64,000 nucleotides of DNA from Perca fluviatilis (lineage: Eukaryota; Chordata; Actinopteri; Perciformes; Percidae): contig NC_053133.1 of the NCBI RefSeq assembly GCF_010015445.1, forward strand, positions 3,380,764-3,444,763, read 5' to 3'. Under the pieces are notes generated by a model, which was not told the DNA's origin, did not search any database, and saw only the letters and a list, made by a program, of their open reading frames with translations. The position numbers and the translations under genes were made by a program. Shown piece by piece: positions 21,292-35,400 of the stretch (positions are counted from its first letter, which is position 1; each line of letters opens with the position of its first letter).

Positions 21292-24200
21292 ATGGCGACT
21301 TTCAGTAAATATGTGACAGCGAAAAACTCCTCAATAGCAGGCGGTATTTTGCTGGTTTTGTACCTGCTGAAACAGAGAAGACGGACGGGGAAACGGGACG
21401 GGTAAGTGGGCGGCAGTGTGGAATTCTGAGGTTTGACTTGAAGCGCAGAAAGCGTTAGTTTGTGTCGGTTGCCTCTCTGGAAGCTAACGTTAGTTAGCTA
21501 GTAGCTGCTAGCTTCCCCAGTCTGACCTGTTCCTGACAGGTTGAGGCGACCTGCCGCTGGGACGCTCCTGAATTCACTTCCATTTTTGTTGTGGGCAGGC
21601 ATGGTTCGGTCGCTTTGCTCACTGATCCCAGCAGCTCAAACGGCCAAACAACGAACGTCTTTGTTCTACAGAAATCACGAACGCTAACGGATCGCTCCGT
21701 GAAGGACCCATTGGTGTAACTTTGTGTAACTAATTTGGTAAAAACTTAATTTCTGAAGTGTCGTGTCGTTGTGTTGAGCTGTCGATGGGTTTCGTAGTTA
21801 TTCTAATCCCTGAAATTGCTCTAAAAAGTGATAAAATAGAGAATTTCTATAGAGAAAACACGCCAAACTCCATTTTGAAAATAGCTAGTTGAAGTGTCCC
21901 TTTCTTATCAGTAAAAGTTCATTTTACCGTAGAAAATAGCACTCAGTTGTTAGGAATTCTTATAAGCCACTTGTAAATACTATTGCACGTAACATAATAA
22001 ATTAAAAGTTTGTAAATGCTGTGCTATAAAAATACGTTTAAAATCGGAATTCAAGAGATAAAAAAAGTCGCTTAGATTGACACAGCTGTCTCTGACCCTG
22101 AAGCCTGTTATCTAAATACTATTTGTTGAACTACTGGCACACGTCTTTCAAAAGCATGTATCATGTCCACAACATAGCCTAATTAAAACAAAGGAATTGC
22201 GATCATGCATGGCAAGAGAAATTAGTCAGGCACTGGGAAAGTTACCTGTTACACTAACTTGACTTTAACATAGATATAACAATGACCAATTGTTAATTGT
22301 TCATTTTAATGTCATTTGTGTGCTAATCAAACATCACTTCCTGAACTGCAGCGCACTAGAATTGTGTGGCGGTGTCTGCCGGTAGCGTGATGCCTGGATT
22401 TATTATTTATGGGTTTAAAAATAATCTTAAACTTTGCAGTAGAAAAGAAGGCTCCGATCTAGTGCTGAACAATGAGGTATGTCAATCAGATTTTTCTTTT
22501 GTCTATGAAAACACTTCTATGAAATCTCCGAACATTTTCATTAATGGTTAATTGTAGTTGTATCACAGTCCACCTTTTCTTCATTTCAGAAAGATGGCAA
22601 AAAAGACCGTGCAGCAGTGGACAAGGTTTTCTTCCTCCGAGTCTTCCGGATTGTGCGGATCATGGTACCTCGACTTTTCTGCAAGGAGGTAAGACATCGA
22701 TCTCCTGTTAGGCTGGTATTCCTTTTAACTTGCTTATATTTCCTTCAATCATCCAGATGTTTAAAGCAGTTTCACCAATTAAACCCATCAGTTTAGGTCC
22801 GCAGCTAACGATTATTTTCACAGTTGATTCATTTTTTAATCTTGATTAGTTGTTTGGTCTATAAACATCAATGAGTGTCTTCCGAATCCCAAGGTGATGT
22901 CAGTTACTCAAAGATATTAAGTTTACTGTTACAGAAAAGAAATAAGAAACTAGAATTCAAAATTGGAATCACAGAATTTCTGCTTTTTTTCTGACTCTAG
23001 AAAAAAATGACTCCAACCTATTAATCGATAATCAAAATAGTTGGCAATTGATTTAATAATAACCAAGCGCTTAATCTTTGCAGCTCTACGTCATATAGGA
23101 AAGTTAGACTGACTGAAGAGATCTCAGTGGTAGCAAAAGGTTGTGTGGTTTATTTTAATTTTATTTTTTGAATCACCAAAGGCTTGTATCATGTGGATGC
23201 GCCGAAAGTGTTGTTGTCATTACTTCTTCCTCATGGGGGCGACAGAAACTACACACTGTAGCTTTAAAGTTGTGTGGTACAGTAATTTGGAATCCCCAGG
23301 TCTACATTTTCATCAATTTGCAACTTCCCCCTCTGTTAGTGGGGATTTTTGGATCCAGTTCTTTAGCTGCGAAGGCACCAGAATTTTTAAATAAGGTGTT
23401 AATGAAATATGGATAGGGCTGGGTACCGAACGTCGATACTTTTATGGTATCGAAAAAAATATCCCAATCCTATGAGTATCGAAAAATTCTTTATCTTTCG
23501 GTGCCAAATTTCGGTTCCAAAAGCGTCTTAGCGTGTAAGCGCAAGCTTATCTGTCCTCTCTGCATACTGACACAGAGCGGAGCTCCGACCGACACACACA
23601 CACACACACACACACGGAGAGGTGTGGACGGAGTAAACTGTCTGCAGTTTTGTTGAAGTCACAGAGAGTCACGGTTGGTTTCAAGTGTGGTTACAGTTTT
23701 TTAAAACTTCACGCAGACAGCGTTTGCTGTGATATGATATTAATGGCGAGCCGAAAGCGGTCGCGGTGCTGTTGACGTTCCACTTCCTCTTACAAGCAGC
23801 CACAACGGTGGTTTCTCTGCCCTGATGACTGACTGACAGGCTGAGCTTGCAAGGCACTTTTATTAATGTTACTCTGAGTGAGCAGTTTTACCAGATTTTT
23901 TTAATTTTGATAACTGTTTTGATTCACAATTAAGGTGGAAATAAAAGCTTTGTGTTTAATGTATTTTTGTTGATGTTGAAATGGATTTTAAAACATATGG
24001 TATCGAAAAAAGTATCGTTAGGAATCGGTATCGAAACTGAGGTATCGAAATTGGCACCGGATCGAAAGATTCTGAACGATACCCAGCCCTAAATATGGAG
24101 GCTTCAGGGTATTATTCTATGCTCATGCACCACCTGGGGGATGGAGGGGGGAGGGGGTGTTTATGGTGTGATATTTATCTTTTGTGTTTTGTTTAAAAAA

Positions 24201-27200
24201 AACAACCATACAGAACAAGAGAAAGCATTAAAAAAAGACTTCAAATCAGGTGGTTGCACAACACAGCTGCTGTATCGCGCAAACAAATAGACTAGTTGTC
24301 AAGCGAAAAAGGCAAGTCTGTAAAACTTTGTCTTAAAGTGCTCATATTATTGTTATTTATCTTCTTTTGTGCACATTATAGGTTTACAAAGTGTAAAAGC
24401 CCAAAGTCCCCCCCCCAAAGGGACTTACCATCTCCAACAGAAAACACGGTTCACCAACTGCTCCAAACAGCTCTATTGTAGTCCAGCCTTTACTTCAGAG
24501 ACAAACGTGGTCACTTTGGAACACACGTTATAATGCTCACCTAGCTGCTAGCATGGCACCCCCTCATACTCTGCTTCTGACTGGCTACTAGTCCTTACCT
24601 AGCTACTGTCAGGGCATGCCCTCATACTCTGCTTCTGACTGGCTAGTAGTCCTTACCTAGGTACTGTCAGGGCACGCCCTCATACTCTGCTTCTGACTGG
24701 CTAGTAGTCCTTACCTAGCTACTGTAAGGGCACGCCCTCATACTCTGCTTCTGACTGGCTAGTAGTCCTTACCTAGGTACTGTAAGGGCACACCCTCATA
24801 CTCTACTTCTGACTGGCTAGTAGTCCTTACCTAGGTACTGTCAGGGCACGCCCTCATACTCTGCTTCTGACTGGCTAGTAGTCCTTACCTAGGTACTGTC
24901 AGGGCACGCCCTCTTACTCTGCTTCTGACTGGCTAGTAGTCCTTACCTAGGTACTGTAAGGGCACACCCTCATACTCTGCTTCTGACTGGCTAGTAGTCC
25001 TTACCTAGGTACTGTCAGGGCAAGCCCTCATACTCTGCTTCTGACTGGCTAGTAGTCCTTACCTAGGTACTGAGCATGTGCGACTCCCAACAAAGATGGA
25101 ACAGAAGTGAGAGGTCTCACTCTGTAGCTAAAACAGAGAGCTCAACACACAGGGTGAAAAGAGGAGCTGCAGCAATGTGCAGTACAACAAAAATATGGTG
25201 TTTTTTGAAAATCAAACCATGTAAACCGATTCTGGTACAACCTCTAAATACAATTATGAACCTGAAAATGAGCATAATATGAGCACTTTAAGACAGGATC
25301 TAAAAGCCCAAACTGCATTCAGCTGAGTGATCACTAACTGGAAACTGTTTCACAGCCCAAGGTGCCAGTACAGCAAAGACTCCATTACCCTTTGACCTTA
25401 ACCTGGACTCTGGAACAGCTAGCAGGCCTAACCCAGCAGATCTGAGAGACTGAGTTAAGAGTTCACTGATATACTATGCCTTGCGAGTCAAGCGTGAGAT
25501 TTTAAAAGGATTCTAAAAGAAATTGATTGGCTGAAGTAGGGCTGCATGAGATGAGGAAAATATGTGATAACGTTGTTGAATATCACGATAACGATATTAC
25601 TGGATATAAATAAACAGATATTAAAGTGTACTCCGGTCTGCTTTTCTGCTTAAATACAACAAACTGCTTGTTGAATTTCAAACGAGTGAAAGGAAATCAT
25701 TTCAAACATTCTTTTATTGAACAAATTGAACATGGAATTGAATATAAAAGGCACCTCCTTTTTATAAAAAAAAAAAAAAAAAAAGTTAACATTTTTAATT
25801 GCAGTTTTCTACTTATATTTTCAATTAACAAAGAATCTCTGAGTGTCTTTCACGATGTGTCTCAGCCTTTCGTGATGTGTTAATTGTGGCAGTTGATGTC
25901 GCAATGACGACAAAAAAAGCGTTATATTGTGCAGCCCTAGGCTGAAGTTATGTACTATATGCTCTTTCATTTCGACAGAGCTGTCGTGGGTGAAGATTAC
26001 TCTCAGCTTTTAGAAGTGTTTTTTGCGATAGATTGTAGTCTCAATTGTACGGATTCCTTTGTAAGTTAAGTCTAGAATGTGAATAAATATTCAATGCTGA
26101 ACCATAGTAAAAGAAAGATTGTCAGTAGTAGGATTTATATCTTCTTCGGGAAATCAATTTACTTTTTTGTCAGAAGCTTTTGGCAGGAATAGAAAGTCCT
26201 TTGTAAATATTGATGATGTGTTATTTAAGATTTTAAGAGAAGTGTTTTTCAAGACTTTTTTTCATTTTACACAGTTTGCTGCAGGGATTAGACTTCTCTT
26301 GGGATTTCCCCAAAAATACAGCAGGTGATTTAAGATGATGTTTTCTCGTAATACTTTGTAATGTTAGAATGGCATCTGTACTGCATCCGATTTACCGGCA
26401 GAGGCCAGTAGGTCCACTTTGAAAGGCTACTTTAGAAGTCAAGACTACAAAACGTTTAAACATGCTATTCAAGGTTAGTCAAACATGTAATTTGGCAACC
26501 AGGAGTTGAACATTATTCCAAATGTCATAATGAACCTGTCTGATTCTGTTTACAGACAGCAGAGCTCTTTGACACAGATACATCAGCTCCATAAGCCAAG
26601 GCCCTTTCCACTACTTCCATTTAGTCTTATCCGATCAGTTTGGGAGATATGAGCAGAGTCAAGGGCAGAACGATAAAGGACTTAATGATCCGCAATGTTT
26701 CACATGCTCTACTAACTGTTCTCTGTTGTTGCTGTCATCGCCACAGACTGGCTACCTTATCCTTATCGCTGCCATGTTGGTGGCCAGGACCTACTGTGAT
26801 GTATGGATGATCCAGAACGGCACCATGATCGAAAGGTCAGACTCAGCCTTCATGCTTACATTATTATTTAAAGTTTAAGATAAAGGTTTTTCAAATTCAT
26901 GACCCTAAAAGTATATTGGGGGGGTGTTATGTTGTCGCCATGTAGCAGCCATAACCACCTTATAAATTCTTGATGTTGAATAAATCCACAACAGAACTAG
27001 GCCCATATAAAGTACAGTACAGTCTGTGAGTATTGGGACAGTGACCCATTGATTTGAGTTTTGGCTCAGTACTCCAGCATATTGGATTTCTTAAAGTGTC
27101 AGTTTGCCCCAAGACAAACAAACTAACAAACAAGTGAAGGTAGTGTGGTATATAGCCATTCAAATATGTTCTGCCTTTGTGTGGAAAGTTATGGATTTCT

Positions 27201-27878
27201 TACACCTTTTTGAAAGTTGTGCCTCCTCCCCAATAGAATGGAGGTGAATACAACTTGCGCTACTAAAAACATTCAAAAAGTGTGTGAAACAGTAATTTTA
27301 GTACAAACAATGCACTCGTTCCTCAGGATAATCCACACCGCTCACTGCCGACTTTCTGCAACAGCAAACCTAATGCTATGGGTGAAGGCATTACGGGCCC
27401 ATTAAAATCAAAAGCCTCTTCACAAACTTTTTTCTTTTGTGAAGAGGCTTGTCAAACTCAAACATTTAACCTTTGAACATCCAGAAGAGCCACATGACTG
27501 TAGAGACTGGTTTCTATTGGATAAGCAGGTCAGACATTAAGGCCATGTAGAGCTTCATAGGTCTAAAGTCAATAACGCAGCATTTCATTGTTATTTTTAC
27601 AGCGTATTGGTCAAATTGTTAAAATAGGGCCCTTAGACTTCAAAAAAACTATAAGACAGATTCCATAGGGGCCTTAATTAAGTCAGTGCTAAACGCTAAC
27701 TGGAGATTTGAAAATATGACTACATCTAAGTTTCCAACCAAGCCGCTCCACCGTAACTGTAGTTTAATAAATGTCTTAAAAAGATTATTCCCAGAGACTT
27801 AGGCCTGGTGGGCCACCAGGCCAACATTACACTGATAAACTGTAAGTGAAGCATACTTGGGTCCCTTGAAATTCCAGC

Positions 27879-27941
<63 letters not shown>

Positions 27942-29448
27942 GATAAAAAGTAAGTGTTTGTTATATTGGGGATGTGGCTCTGGAAATGTAGTCGTAAAGT
28001 ACAGTAGGTCCAATTAAAACTGTCCAAAACTAAAAATGTGTCACTGTGCTGCTGCTTAGGGACTGCACTGTACATTTGACCTGCTTTGCATAGTTGGTTA
28101 CTAAAGTCTCCAATTTGGCTTGGTATATAGTGCTGTCTCTGCCAAGTCATCCTAACCGAACATGGTTCACATTTCAGTCAAGGCCAATGTAGAAAAGTGT
28201 TCACAATCCACATTTAAATGTGTATGTAATGTACGTGGGCCACAGTTTGAATATGCAGAAAGAGTTTAGCTGTGTTCAATCAGAAATCAGCTGCTTTTTT
28301 CAGTTGTCTTAACTGTAAATAATGCAGAGATGCACAATATTGATATATTGTCTGATAACTAATAACTTTATCATGTTCATGTTGGTCATTGGTAAGCTGT
28401 TTTTCCCCCTATGCTTCCAGGTTTTAGCATTTTTAATATAGGGTAGATAGTGTTTTTTTTTTTCTTTTTTCTTTCAATTGAAAATTTAAGAAAAATATCC
28501 ATCTGACATTTCTGTGTAGATTGTAGCCCAAATAATGTTTCCAGCAATGTTTGCTGTCACTGTCGGCGCATAATCGGAGCAGAATTAGTGCAAACTGTGT
28601 GGGCATAGTTTATGATATCAGTTCTTAAAAAGATAACCTATTTTAAGTAGTTCTTGCCAAATACCAAACATTTGATCAGGTAACTGTTTACCCTTATCAA
28701 TTTGCTTATGTGGTTAGCATTCAAATGATTTTATAATCGTCTTTTTGCTTAAGGCAGTCACAGTTAGGGGTCGACCGATACTGGTTTTTCAGGGCCGATA
28801 TCGATATCCATTATTAGTGGTTAATAAAAAACGATATGCATTTACAAAAAAATGAAAATCTTTTAGTCAAAATGAACATTTTGGAATGCTACAAACTCCA
28901 ACACAAACGTTTGTTTAAATGCTTTAAGCAAGTATGTAATAAAACTGAAATTGTAAACATATACACAGTCAAAAAAATCAATAAATAAAAACAAAAATAG
29001 CTCCCTGAAATCTAAACATTTAGTTTATCCAAGTGCTGCTTACAGAGCTGTAGTGGAGCCAAAGTAGCGCCCTTTTTAATAATTGACTTTATCGGTAAAA
29101 TAATTCACCGATAAAGATAATCTGCAAATTGCCAAATATCGGCCCAGAGAATCCCAGGCCGGTAATTGGTCGATCCCCAGTCCCAGTGTCAATCCTTTGA
29201 AAAGTCAATGCGGCTGAAACCAACTTGCTCTCGTTCTCTTTTGAAGATTGTAATGGAAATGGGTGGGATGTTCCATCATGTGTTGCTGTTTGATTCTCTG
29301 CAAGAAACTGATGACTTTGTTTTGATTCTCCACAGCGGTATTATAGGCAGAGACATCAATCTATTCAAGAAGCACTTTTATTCCTACATATCAGTCATAC
29401 CGGGGGTAACTGTCCACCACATGCTTCTCGTAGAAGTGGAAAACCAAG

Positions 29449-29485
<37 letters not shown>

Positions 29486-32400
29486 AGCACTGTGGTTTTA
29501 ACATCTTGCTTTGTAGTTGTGTTGTGCTTTTTCATCACTTACTGTCTGCGGTCTACATTTCCTTCCCAGGTGGTGAACTTAATAACTGTTGGCATACACT
29601 TTTACTAGAAAACATTTACACATGGAATTCCATTCAATTTATGTTTATCATAACTGACATTTTATTTTCCTGTAACTACAAAAGTTCTGCTGACATTAGT
29701 AAGCAACCTATTTCAGGATTTATCTTTTTCTTGTGTCTAACTAGATAATGAAACCTATCAGAGCAATGCAAAACAATAAATAAATACAGGAGAAACCCTT
29801 TTGTCCATTACAGATGGCTTCCTAGCAGAATAAAGGTTACATAGTAACTTTTATCAGATTTTTGATTGTTGGAGCCTGTATTGCATGAATTCAAAGCCAA
29901 AATCCTGAACGTATACTGCAAATGTATTAATATGAATAAACAATGCAGTTGTATAACAGTACCGCATAAACCAGCTTACATTTTTGCCTAAAGGAGGCAT
30001 GTTTATTTTCATGTTCATACTTGTATTTTGGGTTTTCACTAGAACGTGTTTACGTAACGTTTAAAAACAACAACAACTTTTTATCATATTTGCCGAAACT
30101 GTCATTATATCCTGACAGTAGCACATGAGACAGATAAATAACCTTCTGTGGAACTCGTTGTGTCCTACAGGGACCAGGGTCCAAATTACGGGGGGGGGGG
30201 TTGCAGGGATGACAGTCGCTGATTGGTCAAACACACACAGCTGCTTTGAGCTCGGCGACCACTTCGTTCATAAAACAATAAAGTACTCTGCACTGCCTAT
30301 TTCATCGCCTCAAATTAGGGCTGGGATATGGATATTATATCGACATCGATACATGAGACTAGATATCGTCTTAGATTTTGGATATCGTAATATAGTGATA
30401 TGACACAAGTGTTGTCTTTTCCTGGTTTTAAAGGCTGCATTACAGTAAAATTATGTCATTTTCTGAACTTACTAGACTATCTAGCTGTTTAATTATTTGT
30501 ATCCACATTATTAGTGATTATTTATCAAAACTCTGTTAATATTTTGTGAAAGCACCAATTCTCAACCCTACAATATCGCAACAATATTGACATTGATGTA
30601 TATGGTAAAAATGATCTTGATATTTGATATTATTCCATATCGCCCAGCTCTACACTCAAATGTTTCAGAAACATCTTTTGGTGTACTATTTAGCTGTAAA
30701 ATGAGAAGTTTTGCCCAAGTCGAGCCAAACCCTAGCAGCGCCCCCGGCCAACCGGCGACGGCAAACTTTCCCATTTCTCATTTCTGGTGAGAAATGGGCA
30801 ATGCGGTAACAGAATATTGATTCATATCTGATCAGCGCTGCCTAGTGAATCAGTTTGATCGGCGTCCACGAGCTTTGATTGACACTGTGTTAGAGCTTCC
30901 TTGGCTCTAATTGGTCGTCGTGGCAGAGAGGAACATGATTTCTCATTCCATTTTATTTGTATCAGATCATAACAAGAGTTATCTGAAGACACTTTGCAGA
31001 TAGAGTAGGTCTAGACCACACTCTATAATTTACAAAGCCCCAACAATTCCAGTAATTCCCCCAAGAGCAAACATTTAGTGCAACAGTGGCGAGGAAAACC
31101 TCCCTTTTAGGGAGAAACCTCAGACAGACCCAGGCTCTTGGTAGGCGGTGTCTGACGGTGCCGGTTGGCAGTGTGATGAACAGTGGCATTAATAGTCACA
31201 ATAAAGATAATGGAACTATGTCAAGAAATAGTAGTTGTAGTAGTTCATGGCAGGGCACTGCAGGGCATAACAGGACTCATGTAGTACTGTCAGGATTTAG
31301 TGACAGTTTGACAATAAATGTTTTAGTTGGTAACTTTTTTTTTTTTTTTTTTTTTAAACTTATTACACAACAAGTAAGAGATTTTGGAAAAGAATATGAA
31401 CATACAGATGTGGTATCAGATTTGACAGTTTATTATGAAAGGATTTTTAAAGGCACACAAATAAGATGGCTCCACAGCTGTTTTTCCAAAAAGTCAGTGT
31501 GTGCACCGTAAAAATAACATGGACGTACATAAATTGAATGGTTTTCTTGACTTTATCTATGTCAGGACTCCACTGTTACTCTCTCTCTTTTGTTTTTTAA
31601 AGCTGCTTAGCAAAGCCGCATTGGTTTCAAAGGAAAAAGAAGTCTGTCAAGCGTCACTATTTGTCCCACTGACTCTTTTGGCAATGCTTGCTGATATTTG
31701 TGCATGTTGTGGTTTGCAGTGCAATTATCGGTCGCTCGACAAAAGATTTCAAGGCCTACTTGTTCAGCTTTATCAAATTCATGCCACTTGTAAGTGTGTC
31801 TTTTGTTAACTTTTCTAACTTTTTTTTTATTTGGTCACACTCTTACGTGTGATCTTAATTTTCTATGCTACATATTATTCATAACACATTTTAGTTTAAT
31901 TTTTCTGATAAGTGTACAATGGAGACCTGATATGAAAAACACTGACCTCTTCTGCTGTGTAATTACTAATTTCCTGGTGATGGTGGAATATTTTCATTGA
32001 ATAATTTCATGCACTTACAAGAACTACCATTTCGCATGGTCATTATTTAGATCTAACATTAGCAGTCAATGACTGGAGTGTAAATATTCTGCTATTGCAT
32101 GTTTTCTTCTTTCACATATCCTATGCTTCTAATTGGGGAAAAAAAAAAATCCCCAACAACAATCAGCATGAATACTATTCAGTTTCTCAAACCCTGTCAC
32201 TTGCTATGCCGTACTTAAGCAAAGAGCTGATAGTGAGAGATGCATCTGTTTTACGTTCTGTGTGACTGGGTCATTTCAGATAGCCTTGGTGAACAACTTC
32301 CTGAAGTTGGGTCTGTACGAGCTGAAGCTGAGGTTCCGGGAGAGGCTCACTAAGCACTTGTACGACCAGTACCTGGAGTAAGTAGTAAAGCCACTTTCCC

Positions 32401-35400
32401 ATCATATGGGATCTTCTGGTAAACATTAGGCCTGTAACAATAATTACATAATTGTCTAATTGTATGTGTGATGGCAAAAAAAATAAATAAATAATGATTT
32501 AGGCCCCCGACCTTTAGGAGGGAGCTGGTCCCCTCCCCCTCTCTTCCAAATGTAAAAAAAAAAATGGTTACAAATAAGTTGTATAACAGAAAGGAAAGAA
32601 TTAAGGGTTATCGGTGTGTGGTTATGATTTGTGTAACGTTACAGTAGTGATGGTAATATTTATGTTGTAGAAAACTGGTCATGCTTTAGAGAAAACGGCA
32701 GTGTCAGCTATAAACCATAACTCCCGTTTGATAACATTTAATTTTCAAATGCAATTTAGCGGCAAATTGCAAGATAATGACTTATACCGTGGGCGAAGCA
32801 AAGAAGGATCAAGTAGTTCTTAGAAAAACCTTGACCTCATGTTTTGTCTTATCTGGAACCGGTGACACACATCTGGAGATGAATTGGTTCTCCCATCGTT
32901 CAGTCACAGGGGGGGACCATGTGTTCACGTGTGTCTCCTGGCTTCTTTGAGTCGTACGTAACCCTGTGTTCTGGCTCTTCAGGGGTTTCACCTACTACAA
33001 AATGGGAAACCTGGACAACCGGATAGCCAATGCAGACCAGCTACTGACACAGGATGTGGAGAAATTCTGCAACAGCGTGGTGGACCTTTACTCGAACCTC
33101 AGCAAGGTACCAAACTTTGTTGGCTCTCAAATGAATAATGTTCAAAACTCTTCTAGCATTCACAGTGATTGGGACATTTAGAATGAATAGATTGGAGTGC
33201 TGTGCAAGTCTTCTGCATCACGTATGGCAGCCTCATATGCTTCAGCAGTGTACTGTCGAGGGCCAGTACAGGTGTAGTTTGAGCCCCATTTATTAAATTT
33301 TTTTACATGCACCGTAGGCATTCAGATATTTTTGTGTTGAAAATGTTAGAACTACCTTCATCCATGTGTCCATCAATGATAAATCCAACTCCAACAGGGC
33401 AGTAGAGGTGTATTATATTCGGACTTTGGATAATTACAGAAGCTCTTTTTGTACCAGTTAGAGGTTACATTGGGTCGTTGCCCTCACCTTCCCGCTGCTG
33501 GGCATTGTACCTGCCCTACCCAGCAAACTCTAATTTGAAACCAGGGCCCGTATTTATCAAGCTTCTCTAAGTGCCATTTTAGTCTTCAGTGCTGAGAATT
33601 CATGAAATGTACTACTTTCAAACTTAAGTATAAAGGCAAGTTATCAAATTTCTTAAAGTTATTTAAGACAGCTTGAGAGGTCTCTCAAGTGGTTGGGAGT
33701 TGCCAGTAGGGGCTTGTGATGGCAATGAGGAGACAAAGACGTGCGACAGTCTTTCAGGAGAGGAAGAATGTTTTTGAAATGTTTGGCGACAAGCAGTTTA
33801 ATCAAACGGTACCATTTGGACAGAGCAGGCATAAAATACCATTTAAAATCTAGGCTATATATAGGCAGGCCAGTTAACAGCACACCGGTTTTAATTAAGT
33901 AATTAAGACGTGGTGGAAAACGTGTTTATCTTTCATTTCCAAAAAAGTCCCTCATACCTGCCAACAGGTACTTATTTTAGTATCCCCTCCATCGAGGTTC
34001 CAAGCGAACAAACTCGCCATTTTTAAATACTTTAGCCAGCAGTGTTTTTTTTTTTGGTTGCTACCTACAGCTTCTTTTCAAACAAAATGTCTTCTGGCTG
34101 TGGCACATGCCGAGAGTCAAAAACAACACACCTTCCACGTTCTGTGTGTGTGTCGCGTTAGGTCACGGCAGTTTCCTCAGGCGTCACTATGACAACCAGC
34201 CACGCTCGCCTCACACATGAGGCGGTACTAAATCTAAATCTGCAATGGAAAATGGAGGGCGGGCACTGCGGCCGAGTAGAGCTGGTACTAGCAGTGTGTA
34301 AGCGCCATAAGACTGACACTTAAGATATAGGGCCTTATTTTGCAACCCCGCGCAGCGCAGGGAGGTGTGTTCAGGTGCATTCTGGGGGTATTGCTATCTT
34401 GAGGCAGTGGAAAGTGATCGCGCCATTCACCATCAAAACCTGGTCTGAAGTCAATAACGCACACAGTGCGCGCACACTGTTTGTTACACACAGAGGGACG
34501 CACAGCAGCACACAAACGGAAGATGTGAAATAGTATTATGATATGATCTGCTCGCATGCTTTCATCACACACGAGCAGATCAGTTTCTTCTCCTGAAAAT
34601 CTCTCCTTCCTGCTCAGCAAATCCTCCATCATAATAGCAATGCTCCAAGGTCCAAACGCGCCTGGCTTTTAAAGGGAATGGGAGATGACTCTCTGATTGG
34701 TTTATTGCATGTTACGCCCAAAACACACCTATGAATTAATGAAGACACTAATGGTGCGTTCTTTTTGTCCACCGAAGTCGTTTTACGAGTTGTTTTCCGG
34801 AGTTACGACCCGGAAGTTGCATAAAGAACGCCCCCGAGGTCGTATATATACGACTCGTCAAGTCGTCTGAACTCAGAGGACCCCGAGCTCACTTTCAAAG
34901 ATGGCTACGTCGTGCATCACACGTAGTAAACATTGTGGTTATCTACAATTTTAAGCACTTTTGTCTTTGTTGTAACCAAATGAAGAAGTCGTGTACACAT
35001 AGCACTGTATACTGCTACCTATAGGCAAGTCTCTACAGTCTTATTAGGAGTTAAATACCGCCTGATTAGTTATTTTGTAGCTTGTGCAGCTGAAATTGGC
35101 CTAGAGACGCTCGGTTGCTATATGACAACAATGGCTTTAAGCCGAGTCTTGAGCAGAAAGCAGAGCAGTAGCCTAACGTTGACGTTAATCAAAACGTAAT
35201 TTTATGTATCAAACTGTGAAATATGTGTGTAATATGTCAATAACTGGGTGAATAGAATCCTAAATGTTACTAAAAATGTTACAAAAATCCATATTTTCTC
35301 CGACTCGTAGTATTGTGTGACCAAAAAGAACGCAACAACCCGCGGTTATTCGTTTTTCGACACGGATGTGACGTCACGCTCGAGCTACTAGTCGCGATTA

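Noticed and set aside
24560..25075. Possible CRISPR-like array of regular repeats
   Set aside because: Units are contiguous without unique spacers and lie inside a eukaryotic TTAA element.
29166..29501. 111-codon plus frame as a separate gene
   Set aside because: It covers abcd3 exon 5 (29336-29405) in frame but reads through intron and a poly(A) run.
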